Assembly: GCA_915070235.1 (NCBI GenBank)
Contig: CAJZFM010000158.1
Span: forward strand, 1-5,497
Length of the DNA: 5,497 bases
Source of the DNA: an uncultured Capnocytophaga sp.
GTDB lineage: Bacteria; Bacteroidota; Bacteroidia; Flavobacteriales; Flavobacteriaceae
Reading direction: 5' to 3'
Position 1 is the first letter of the stretch, and every line of letters begins with the position of its first letter. Under the pieces are notes generated by a model that ran no database searches, was not told where the DNA came from, and saw nothing but the letters and a program-made list of their open reading frames with translations. Shown here in pieces: positions 1-5,497 of this stretch. A program made the position numbers and the translations under genes.

Positions 1-2
1 AT

Positions 3-560
3 GAAGTTTATTACGGCAATGCAAGATGTTTTGCCCTTTTAGAATTTGATGATACTGCCAAAGCGGCCAAATGGAAATCCTTTTCTTACATAGATAAAAA
101 GGCATTTACACATCGTGACCATAGAACCACTGATACCCCCAAAATAGATAGTCTTAAAATATGGGACAAAAGAATTTACGCTCTCATCCCTGGGGAGAGT
201 GCTTCTTCGGTCAATAAATGGGGAATGGATTATTATGCACTTGCACAAATCTCTGCCGACGGGAAGGTCATCGAGAAGATTATCGAATCGGACAATTTGC
301 ATACCGATCATAAAAAACGTGGGGTCAATGGGTGCTTTACAGAATCTGAATATGTGATATTAACACCTGTCTTTAAAACTGATGATTGGAAGGGTAACCA
401 AAAAGTCTTTTCGCTCACCACTCGCGAATATAGCAATATCATCTTACCTAAAGGAATGACAAAACACAAACTCCAAAATATCACAGGTAACCTCTGCTTG
501 ACCTCTCTTTTCGACAAAGGTTTAAAAGAAATATCCTTGTGCAATTACAATAACGCTTAA
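3..560 (+). CDS. Unidentified protein, 3' end only (start outside window)
   Basis: The reading frame is open from the first bases of the window to a TAA stop at 558-560, giving 185 residues with no start needed inside the window. The first internal Met is residue 75 (position 225), but codons before it look equally coding, so I treat the gene as cut by the window edge rather than starting at 225. I do not recognise the family. The visible part is soluble-looking, rich in Lys, Thr and aromatic residues, with no membrane segment. Several alternating hydrophobic stretches (around RIYALIPG at residues 58-65, YYALAQISADGKV at 77-89, and SEYVILTPVF near 115-125) look like successive beta strands with turns, as in a beta-propeller or beta-sandwich; that is only an impression. 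The next gene, on the same strand, has its own promoter, so the two are probably transcribed separately. Confidence 0.75.
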   Translation, partial: EVYYGNARCFALLEFDDTAKAAKWKSFSYIDKKAFTHRDHRTTDTPKIDSLKIWDKRIYALIPGESASSVNKWGMDYYALAQISADGKVIEKIIESDNLHTDHKKRGVNGCFTESEYVILTPVFKTDDWKGNQKVFSLTTREYSNIILPKGMTKHKLQNITGNLCLTSLFDKGLKEISLCNYNNA

Positions 561-629
561 CCCCTTTGGTCATTACCTTTTATGTTCCAAAAAATTGGTT
601 TTATAACTTAAGAATCCAGTATGACTAAT

Positions 630-659
630 TTGCTTATTGACTAATTATTCTTACCTTTG
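630..659 (+). promoter_or_regulatory. Bacteroidota-type promoter for the exonuclease gene
   Basis: TTG at 630-632 and TACCTTTG at 652-659 are separated by 19 nt, matching the Bacteroidota consensus TTG-N(~19)-TAnnTTTG exactly. Transcription would start near 666, leaving a leader of about 45 nt before the ATG at 712. The leader has no strong Shine-Dalgarno sequence, as is usual in this phylum. The upstream element lies inside an AT-rich repeat-like stretch (about 624-647). Confidence 0.75.
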
Positions 660-711
660 TACTCACAAAAATACCTCTTTAGTAGTAGAGACTTGATTAA
701 CACAATACACC

Positions 712-1209
712 ATGACTTCTTTCGTAGCTATAGACTTTGAAACCGCTAACCAGCACCGCAGTAGTGTATGCAGTATAGGACTTGTCTTTGTTGAAAATTC
801 TAAAATTACCGAAACCTTTTACGAATTGATAAAGCCTTGCCCTAACTATTATTCTCCCTTCTGTACCCAGATACATGGGCTTTCGCAAAGTGATACTGAA
901 AATGCACGTCTTTTCCCTGAGATATGGGCAGAGCTATTGCCTAAGATAAAAGATCTACCCTTTGTAGCCCATAACAGTGCATTTGATGAGAGCTGTTTGC
1001 GGGCAGTATTGGCTTATTATGAATTGCCCCCACATACCAATCCCTTCTTTTGCACCTATCGGTTAGCTCGCAGACAGCTCCCTAAGCTCATCAATCACAA
1101 GTTAGACACCGTTTCGGCTTATATAGGCTTTGATCTAAAACAACATCATCATGCCTTAGCCGATGCCGAGGCATGTGCACACATCGCTCTAGAGCTAACT
1201 AATGAGTGA
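712..1209 (+). CDS. DnaQ-like DEDDh 3'-5' exonuclease (single-domain)
   Basis: This 165-residue cytoplasmic protein is almost entirely an exonuclease domain of the DnaQ / RNase T superfamily, which removes nucleotides from 3' ends using two metal ions. Motif I is IDFET with Asp8 and Glu10. An IHGLS segment at 54-58 is typical of the DnaQ/epsilon-like group. Motif II is HNSAFD at 87-92, giving Asp92. Motif III is H-H-A-L-A-D at 146-151, giving His146 and Asp151, so all DEDDh residues are present and the enzyme should be active. There is no polymerase, BRCT, GIY-YIG or helicase domain attached. An in-frame TGA at 694-696 makes the ATG at 712 the earliest possible ATG start. The gene stands alone behind its own promoter and converges on the outer-membrane protein gene. 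Whether its substrate is DNA repair or proofreading intermediates or RNA cannot be told; the family assignment is secure. Confidence 0.93.
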   Translation: MTSFVAIDFETANQHRSSVCSIGLVFVENSKITETFYELIKPCPNYYSPFCTQIHGLSQSDTENARLFPEIWAELLPKIKDLPFVAHNSAFDESCLRAVLAYYELPPHTNPFFCTYRLARRQLPKLINHKLDTVSAYIGFDLKQHHHALADAEACAHIALELTNE

Positions 1210-1281
1210 ATACAGTATGGGCTGTCTATTGGAGAGAGGTAAGGCTGAAGTGATACGCTCACAATAGCGAGGAGGATATGG

Positions 1282-1307
1282 AAAATAATCTGTCAATTAG
1301 CAGATTA
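1282..1307 (-). terminator. Weak hairpin with T-run, possible terminator of the lipoprotein/OMP unit
   Basis: Read on the minus strand, TAATCTG (1307-1301) and CAGATTA (1292-1286) form a perfect 7-bp stem with an 8-nt loop, followed directly by four Ts (1285-1282). It lies 18 nt past the stop codon of the outer-membrane protein gene. The stem is AT-rich, so its strength as a terminator is doubtful. The rest of the 1210-1324 gap between the two convergent genes shows nothing I can name. Confidence 0.35.
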
Positions 1308-1324
1308 GCTCATTGGCACATGGG

Positions 1325-1906
1325 TTAAAAGTGAAAATTAATCTGGAGGTTGCCTATTTTTGCAAATCGGCTTTCCCACCAATGAGCTTGTGCTTCGGGG
1401 TCAAAACTCTTATAATCCTTACGGAAATTATATTTTATAAAGAACCCTGGTTCCGTGGAAATAGAAAAATTGGGGCTTAACTGGTATTGTATTCCCAAAA
1501 AAGGATTTAGTGCAATACTGGTAAAGTGTTGTTTTCTGTTTTCATAATATAGGTAACGCCCCCATAGGTCTACTCCATAATAGAATTTCCACCTCTTGTA
1601 ATCCCTAAATAATTTATCACCCCCTACTTTCAGAGCAAATTCATAAGTACTATCCTTATTACTTTCTGCACGGTAATCTCCCCCTATACGATAGGCTAAG
1701 ACAGCATCTTTTAGGTAACGATATTCTAGCAAAAAGGTATTCGTATCGGAGGGAAAAGCAGAATTGACAAATCGGGAAATCCCTATACCTATCTGATGAC
1801 GATAAGCAGGAGGAGCGCTAAGGCTATCTGTCTGATTAAAAGACACATTGCTCTCTTGAGCGAGAGCAATGTGTGTAAGAAGTAAAAGAAAAATATATTT
1901 TCTCAT
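1325..1906 (-). CDS. Small outer-membrane beta-barrel protein with signal peptide
   Basis: This 193-residue protein has a clear Sec signal peptide: Met-Arg-Lys, a run of Ile/Phe/Leu at residues 5-10, and a probable signal peptidase I site after ALA (14-16), leaving Gln17 as the mature N-terminus. The mature part is made of alternating polar and hydrophobic/aromatic stretches ending in aromatic residues, for example the regions at 57-65, 68-78, 88-96, 106-122 and 128-142. It ends in LQINFHF, with the terminal Phe and alternating pattern expected of a strand recognised by the BAM machinery. At this size a barrel of about eight strands is likely. It has no TonB box or plug, so it is not a SusC-type transporter. 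Its start lies 3 nt after the stop of the lipoprotein gene, implying co-transcription and translational coupling. I cannot assign a substrate or a specific family. A strong hairpin overlaps codons 11-22. Confidence 0.8.
   Translation of the reverse strand: MRKYIFLLLLTHIALAQESNVSFNQTDSLSAPPAYRHQIGIGISRFVNSAFPSDTNTFLLEYRYLKDAVLAYRIGGDYRAESNKDSTYEFALKVGGDKLFRDYKRWKFYYGVDLWGRYLYYENRKQHFTSIALNPFLGIQYQLSPNFSISTEPGFFIKYNFRKDYKSFDPEAQAHWWESRFAKIGNLQINFHF
1843..1874 (-). repeat. Perfect 13-bp inverted repeat inside the OMP signal-peptide codons
   Basis: ACACATTGCTCTC at 1843-1855 and its exact reverse complement at 1862-1874 flank a 6-nt loop (1856-1861). In the mRNA of the outer-membrane protein this would be a stable hairpin beginning about 32 nt after the A of the start codon. 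The loop is exactly codons 16 and 17, the two codons either side of the predicted signal-peptide cleavage point. Function is unknown. It could pace early translation or be chance. Confidence 0.6.
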
Positions 1907-1909
1907 CGG

Positions 1910-2998
1910 TTATTTTCTATCAAAGCGTTTGAAAATCTTAGTTACTCTATCTTCAAAATCACTTACATACTTTTCTGCTTTCTCTCTTGAACCATCGGAA
2001 AAGATAAAATAGATCACCCCTTTATCATTTTCTTCTTCATATTTTACATCAGCAATTTTGGAATTTCCTTTGAAGAGTTCTGCTTTTGCATAAGTATTTA
2101 TCTGTTCTACAGAAAGCTTTGTTTCTCCTTTTGTTTTTTCATTGATACTCTTTACATCTATATTACCTTTTATCTGTAGATCTCCTTGAGTTGCAGTAAT
2201 AGCAATTTTATCAATAGCCTCATTAAGGTCAGTTATATTTCCATAATCAGAGGTTGTCAATTTGATATCCGCATGTAAGCCAGTGGTACAACCTTGTGGA
2301 GACGAAAAGGCAAAATCAAAGACAAAGTTTTCTGGATTTTGTCTGTTCCACTGGATAGTTGTTGTAAAAGGATTCGTATATATACTTATGTGAGCCGATA
2401 GTGGCATAGTAAAGTTTGTCTTCTTATCAAAAGTAACATTTTTAACTGTTACTTCAAACACCTTTGTATTATCTACTGAAGCATAAAGGTGAGCTGTTGT
2501 AGGAAGATACACTTTATCATCCCCATAAGTAGCTTCAAAATCCTCATATTGGTCTATCACAAGCTTGCCATTATTGGTGGCTGCTTCCTTGGTAGCAGGG
2601 AAAATAAAAGTAACATTCTCATTGTTAGCTGTTTTTTCCCAAAGTGCTGTATTTTTGTTCCAAGTATAGGTTCCTTTCATTCGGTGATAGTTAAAACGAT
2701 CTCCTTCTGTAAGTCCTTCTGCAAAATCCTGTTTGTCAAACTTTTCTCCTAAGAAGTTCCCCCAAGATTGAGTTTCCCCATCCTGATCTCTGACTGCTTC
2801 TTTGAAGAGAAGATCATGAAAGAAGTTAGCAAAACCGCCGTCATTGAGGTTTTGCAGACAATTATAAAAATTGTCCATAGTACTGCGAACCACGGCTTTG
2901 GATTCCTCCGCTGTGTATTCTTTCTCGTCATCCTTTTTGGAACATGTGGCAAAAAGGAGTGCCCCTAAAAAGGCAATGGCAATGTTCTTTAGTTTCAT
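1910..2998 (-). CDS. Probable surface-exposed lipoprotein of unknown function
   Basis: The 362-residue product begins with a lipoprotein signal: Lys residues, a hydrophobic core at 6-17, then FATC with Cys19 as the lipidation site. Thr just before the Cys is less usual than Gly/Ala/Ser, so the call rests also on what follows. Directly after the Cys comes S-K-K-D-D-E-K-E, which fits the K-(D/E)2 lipoprotein export signal that sends lipoproteins to the cell surface in Capnocytophaga and other Bacteroidota. Residues 30-60 look helical, while much of the rest (about 105-335) looks like beta strands, including GTYTWNKNTALWEK at 109-122, FIFPATKEA at 131-139 and VYLPTTAHLYASV at 163-175. The C-terminal 25 residues are charged and helical. 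I do not recognise the family. It has its own promoter upstream and is followed after 3 nt by the outer-membrane protein gene, so the two products probably act together at the outer membrane. Confidence 0.82.
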   Translation of the reverse strand: MKLKNIAIAFLGALLFATCSKKDDEKEYTAEESKAVVRSTMDNFYNCLQNLNDGGFANFFHDLLFKEAVRDQDGETQSWGNFLGEKFDKQDFAEGLTEGDRFNYHRMKGTYTWNKNTALWEKTANNENVTFIFPATKEAATNNGKLVIDQYEDFEATYGDDKVYLPTTAHLYASVDNTKVFEVTVKNVTFDKKTNFTMPLSAHISIYTNPFTTTIQWNRQNPENFVFDFAFSSPQGCTTGLHADIKLTTSDYGNITDLNEAIDKIAITATQGDLQIKGNIDVKSINEKTKGETKLSVEQINTYAKAELFKGNSKIADVKYEEENDKGVIYFIFSDGSREKAEKYVSDFEDRVTKIFKRFDRK

Positions 2999-3022
2999 TT
3001 AATATGGTTTTTTAGTTGGGTG

Positions 3023-3052
3023 CAAAGATACATATTTTTTTTAATCCTCCAA
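3023..3052 (-). promoter_or_regulatory. Bacteroidota-type promoter for the lipoprotein/OMP pair
   Basis: On the minus strand, TTG (3052-3050) and TATCTTTG (3030-3023) are separated by 19 nt, a full match to TTG-N19-TAnnTTTG. Transcription would start near 3016, leaving a leader of under 20 nt before the ATG at 2998. The promoter begins 12 nt past the stop codon of the oxidoreductase gene, so the pair can be expressed independently of the gldBC operon. No obvious terminator separates the two units, so some read-through is also possible. Confidence 0.75.
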
Positions 3053-3064
3053 TGAATTACTGTA

Positions 3065-4060
3065 CTATTTAGCTAATTGGCTAAGGTGCTCATTGACTAA
3101 CGAGTTTATTTCTCTGGCTACGCGTAGTGCTTCAGTTCCTTGTAGGAAGGTCACCACTGGGGTGGTGTTATGTTCTATAGCATCGGCAAAAGTCTCTAAT
3201 TCGTCCAAAATAGCATTGGAAGGCTGTACTTCTGGGTATTCAAAGTAGATTTGCTTGTGTTCGCCCTCAGCATTTTGGAGAATCATATCGTATTCATTGG
3301 GATGCTCTGGAGCATCTTTCATACGCACCACTTCTACCTTTTTCTCCAAGAAATCTACCGAGATATAAGCATCTCTCTGGAAGAAGCGGCTTTTGCGCAT
3401 ATTCTTCATGGAGATACGGCTGGCAGTAAGATTGACCACGCAACCATTTTCAAACTCTATACGGGCATTGGTAATATCGGGCGACTTGCTAATGACGGCT
3501 ACTCCACTGGCTTCTATATGCTTTACAGGCGAATGCACCACACTCAGTAGGACATCTATATCGTGGATCATCAGGTCAAGCACTACGGAGACATCCGTAC
3601 CACGTGGATTGAACTCGGCCAAGCGGTGTACTTCAATAAACATAGGATTCTCTATGGAGGACTTTGCCGCTAAGAAAGCCGGATTAAAGCGCTCCACATG
3701 CCCTACTTGCCCCTTGAGGTGATTGGCCTCCAAGAGGCGATAGATCTCCTCAGCTTCTTCTACAGTACTGGTGATTGGCTTTTCTATAAAGATATGTCGC
3801 TTAGCTGCAATAGCTTTCTTGGCACACTCATAGTGAGAGAGAGTTGGGGTTACGATATCCACCACCTCTACTGCCTCAATAAGCTTATCCATATTATCAA
3901 AATAGGTATAGCCAAATTCGGCCACTACCTTCTGTGCTTGTTCTTGGTTAGGATCATAAAAACCAACTAATTCGTATCTTTCGGACTGATTCAAAAGTCT
4001 TAGATGTATTTTCCCTAAGTGTCCTGCGCCTAATACGCCTACTTTTAGTTTATTTTTCAT
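3065..4060 (-). CDS. Gfo/Idh/MocA-family NAD(P)-dependent oxidoreductase, GnnA-like
   Basis: This 331-residue protein has the full two-domain layout of the family. An N-terminal Rossmann fold carries GAGHLG at 11-16 (GxGxxG). The EKP motif at 93-95 gives Lys94, and the C-terminal substrate domain carries DLMIHDID at 162-169 with the catalytic-type His166. The family oxidises or reduces sugar hydroxyls with NAD(P). Segments such as VGHVERFNPA (119-128), the TDVSVVLDLMIHDID region (155-169), NGCVVNLTASRIS (205-217) and FFQRDAYIS (226-234) resemble, from memory, UDP-N-acetylglucosamine 3-dehydrogenase (GnnA), which with the aminotransferase GnnB makes the diamino sugar of some lipid A molecules. 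That substrate is inference; other nucleotide sugars are possible, and no aminotransferase gene lies in the window. The gene starts 10 nt after gldC and is probably the last gene of that operon. Its last codons overlap an AT-rich repeat-like sequence. Confidence 0.9.
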   Translation of the reverse strand: MKNKLKVGVLGAGHLGKIHLRLLNQSERYELVGFYDPNQEQAQKVVAEFGYTYFDNMDKLIEAVEVVDIVTPTLSHYECAKKAIAAKRHIFIEKPITSTVEEAEEIYRLLEANHLKGQVGHVERFNPAFLAAKSSIENPMFIEVHRLAEFNPRGTDVSVVLDLMIHDIDVLLSVVHSPVKHIEASGVAVISKSPDITNARIEFENGCVVNLTASRISMKNMRKSRFFQRDAYISVDFLEKKVEVVRMKDAPEHPNEYDMILQNAEGEHKQIYFEYPEVQPSNAILDELETFADAIEHNTTPVVTFLQGTEALRVAREINSLVNEHLSQLAK

Positions 4061-4070
4061 TTTGTACAGC

Positions 4071-4403
4071 TTATTTTTTAGTAATATTCATTTTTTCAGC
4101 GAAATATTCACAGAAATCGCGCATGGTATCGGTCATTTTCTGGTCTTGAGTAGCCTTATAGAACGTATCGGCCATGGTCTGGAATGTCTGATAGTAGAAA
4201 ACATTCATCTCCTCCAAGGGCATATCCTTAGTCCAAAGGTCTATACGAAGCGCCTCCTTGGTCTTGTGATCCCATACGGAGAGAAACATGGCCTTAGCCT
4301 CTTGGTGAGCAATGCCTCCATCAGGAGCCTCCCAAGTGATGCGTTCAGGAATACGGTTTTCGTCCAATTCTACTTGCAATTTTATTTCAGAAGTATGATT
4401 CAT
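4071..4403 (-). CDS. gldC: Gliding motility protein GldC
   Basis: This 110-residue protein matches GldC in size, sequence character and position directly after gldB. It has no signal peptide or membrane segment, so it should be cytoplasmic. The N-terminal half is beta-like, opening SEIKLQVELDENRIPERITW (5-24), the stretch I recognise best. It continues through EAKAMFLSVWD (35-45) and ALRIDLWTKDMP (51-62), and then turns helical to the end. In Flavobacterium johnsoniae GldC supports gliding but, as I recall, its loss only reduces spreading and does not abolish motility; its biochemical role is unknown. It starts 3 nt after the gldB stop codon, so translation is probably coupled. The ATG at 4403 is supported by that spacing and by the conserved N-terminus. 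Nothing is truncated or out of place. Confidence 0.93.
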   Translation of the reverse strand: MNHTSEIKLQVELDENRIPERITWEAPDGGIAHQEAKAMFLSVWDHKTKEALRIDLWTKDMPLEEMNVFYYQTFQTMADTFYKATQDQKMTDTMRDFCEYFAEKMNITKK

Positions 4404-4406
4404 TTG

Positions 4407-5363
4407 TTATTTTTTAGGTTTATAATTTGCTTTTTTAAAGAGTTCATCGTTGGAGACCGTGAGTAAGTCTCGCAAAGGGGTATTTTCAGGGAGCTTTTCC
4501 ATATACTGTTCTACAATATTAAGACCTATATAGCGCCCTATCCCCCCAGGTGACTCGCTATCCAGCTCCAAATAGAACTTAGAGAAAGGGGCTATGTCTA
4601 TAAATCGGTTAAGTACTTTCTTATCAGTACTATAGAGCAGTTGGTTTTCTACAAAGTAGCGCCATATCTGCGCCTCATTGGCCTCTGCCCATTGGTATTT
4701 CTCTTGGCTATACTTGAGCAAATCCCTCTGAGGAGTAGTGGGAAGAAAGCGCTGGGCTAAGTAGAGCACCTTTCCCTCATAGAGCATGGTATCCAAGAAA
4801 GTAGCATTGCGCGGAGGAGGGATAATAGCCTGTGCAAAAGCAAGAGCTACATCCGTGGGGAGATACTTTAGGTCTAACTCCTGAGCAATATAGCCATCCA
4901 AATCCACATAGAAACGGTGCTTGGCTCCCAAATAGTTATCTACTCCTATAAGCAATAAGCTATCAGCATAGATCACTCGAGAGGGATAATCCACATCGGA
5001 GATCAAGGTAACGATCTTAGGAGGGGTAAACTGGGGAAAATAGTACTTGACATGATCACAAATATGCTCAATTTGTTCTTTCTGTTGGGAGAAATTGCCT
5101 ATGGTTTTGGTCGTCTCGGTAAAGAGTTCTCGCTCTAGTGTATCATGCTGCTTTTCTATCCATTGCTTATCGGAGGTAGTCTCTGGAAAGAAAAGCGGAT
5201 ATTTAGCCTTCAAACTAGGAAAATTCTCTGATGGCGTATTGAAAAAAATAGAATCCATTCGCAATACTTCCACTTTTACTGAAGGAGGTACAACGGGGTA
5301 CTTAGTTCTATTACAGCCAAGTATCAGTAATATAAGTACTAAAGGTAAGTATTTCAGTCTCAT
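4407..5363 (-). CDS. gldB: Gliding motility lipoprotein GldB
   Basis: The 318-residue product has a lipoprotein signal (hydrophobic core at 6-15, then ILGC with Cys17). The residues after the Cys are N-R-T-K with no acidic pair, so unlike the lipoprotein at 1910-2998 it lacks the surface-export tag and should stay facing the periplasm. The body matches GldB in length and in signature stretches: APFSKFYLELDSESPGGIG at 258-276, AQIWRYFVENQLLYSTD at 231-247, and the region around FLDTMLYEGKVLYLAQ at 189-204. In Flavobacterium johnsoniae GldB is required for gliding, and gld proteins work alongside the type IX secretion machinery; its exact molecular role is unsettled. I see no HExxH metalloprotease motif. 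It is the first gene of a gldB-gldC-oxidoreductase operon. The ATG at 5363 is chosen because it gives an ideal lipoprotein signal. Its leader carries the 7-nt repeat arrays. Confidence 0.95.
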   Translation of the reverse strand: MRLKYLPLVLILLILGCNRTKYPVVPPSVKVEVLRMDSIFFNTPSENFPSLKAKYPLFFPETTSDKQWIEKQHDTLERELFTETTKTIGNFSQQKEQIEHICDHVKYYFPQFTPPKIVTLISDVDYPSRVIYADSLLLIGVDNYLGAKHRFYVDLDGYIAQELDLKYLPTDVALAFAQAIIPPPRNATFLDTMLYEGKVLYLAQRFLPTTPQRDLLKYSQEKYQWAEANEAQIWRYFVENQLLYSTDKKVLNRFIDIAPFSKFYLELDSESPGGIGRYIGLNIVEQYMEKLPENTPLRDLLTVSNDELFKKANYKPKK

Positions 5364-5370
5364 GTTATTG

Positions 5371-5428
5371 GATAGTGAACAATGATTAGTGAATAGTGTT
5401 TTTCACTTTTCACTATTCACTTTTCACT
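5371..5428 (-). repeat. Opposed 7-nt tandem repeat arrays in the gldB leader
   Basis: On the minus strand four perfect-to-near-perfect heptamers run AGTGAAA, AGTGAAT, AGTGAAA, AGTGAAA (5428-5401). After AA come four units in the opposite sense: CACTATT, CACTAAT, CATTGTT, CACTATC (5398-5371). The two halves pair in several alternative registers. The best is an 11-bp perfect stem (5411-5421 with 5388-5398); others are 5423-5431 with 5385-5393 and 5409-5416 with 5372-5379. The element lies between the predicted transcription start and the gldB ATG, so it would be in the mRNA leader. Confidence 0.8.
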
Positions 5429-5438
5429 AATATAAGTG

Positions 5439-5468
5439 CAAAGGTAATAAAAAAATATCTTATCCTAA
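5439..5468 (-). promoter_or_regulatory. Probable promoter of the gldB-gldC-oxidoreductase operon
   Basis: On the minus strand TACCTTTG (5446-5439) matches the Bacteroidota -7 element TAnnTTTG perfectly. At the right distance (19 nt) upstream is TTA (5468-5466), one base off the TTG of the -33 element. Transcription would start near 5432, giving a leader of about 70 nt that consists almost wholly of the heptamer arrays. The imperfect upstream element makes this weaker than the two other promoters in the window. Confidence 0.6.
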
Positions 5469-5497
5469 ATAGATTATACAGACAAATTTGTATGGTA

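Noticed and set aside
587..602. CCAA-AAAA-TTGG followed by TTTT as a terminator for the first gene
   Set aside because: The stem is only 4 bp with half A-T pairs, too weak to call, although the position after the stop is right.
308..888. Minus-strand frames over the first gene and the exonuclease start
   Set aside because: They are antisense to supported plus-strand genes; the one at 697-888 overlaps the exonuclease motif I codons.
2489..2968. Plus-strand frames of 66 and 87 codons and a minus-strand 67-codon frame within the lipoprotein gene
   Set aside because: These are by-products of the AT-rich lipoprotein coding sequence. The lipoprotein frame is longer, has a lipobox and export tag, and has a correct promoter.
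3251..3970. Several overlapping plus-strand reading frames of 90-109 codons opposite the oxidoreductase
   Set aside because: They overlap one another and the strongly supported oxidoreductase gene, and they show no recognisable motif or promoter.
4062..4466. A 134-codon plus-strand reading frame opposite gldC
   Set aside because: It lies antisense to gldC and its flanks, which are confidently coding on the minus strand, and its translation is a hydrophobic, low-information sequence with no family resemblance.
5482..5491. Perfect 10-bp palindrome ACAAATTTGT upstream of the gldB promoter
   Set aside because: It sits about 50 bp before the predicted transcription start and could be an operator, but a 10-bp AT-rich palindrome is expected by chance in DNA of this composition and there is no second copy here.

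Overview
The window reads as chromosomal DNA from a gliding member of the Bacteroidota, class Flavobacteriia. Three things point there. First, a gldB-gldC pair is present, and these gliding-motility genes are confined to that phylum. Second, promoter-like sites follow the phylum pattern TTG-N19-TAnnTTTG instead of the E. coli -35/-10 pattern, and start codons lack clear Shine-Dalgarno sites. Third, a lipoprotein carries the acidic post-cysteine tag (C-S-K-K-D-D-E) described as a surface-export signal in Capnocytophaga canimorsus and relatives. Capnocytophaga is my best guess for the genus, but the sequence alone does not prove it.

Layout, left to right. (1) Positions 3-560, plus strand: the 3' end of an unidentified gene whose start lies outside the window. 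(2) Positions 712-1209, plus strand: a small stand-alone DnaQ-like (DEDDh) 3'-5' exonuclease behind its own well-formed promoter. (3) A convergent gap at 1210-1324 with a weak hairpin. (4) Positions 1325-2998, minus strand: a two-gene unit of a probably surface-exposed lipoprotein and a small outer-membrane beta-barrel protein, 3 nt apart, with its own promoter. (5) Positions 3065-5363, minus strand: gldB, gldC and a Gfo/Idh/MocA-family oxidoreductase, spaced 3 and 10 nt apart, so almost certainly one operon. (6) Positions 5364-5497: the gldB leader and promoter region, holding a striking pair of opposed 7-nt repeat arrays.

How the genes fit together: GldB (lipoprotein) and GldC (small soluble protein) serve gliding motility. 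The third gene of that operon resembles the UDP-GlcNAc 3-dehydrogenase (GnnA) branch of its family, which would link the operon to envelope sugar (lipid A) synthesis; this is inference. The lipoprotein/barrel pair is an envelope module of unknown function and the best candidate for something undescribed. Nothing seen here amounts to a defence system, mobile element, CRISPR array, or tRNA/rRNA gene.
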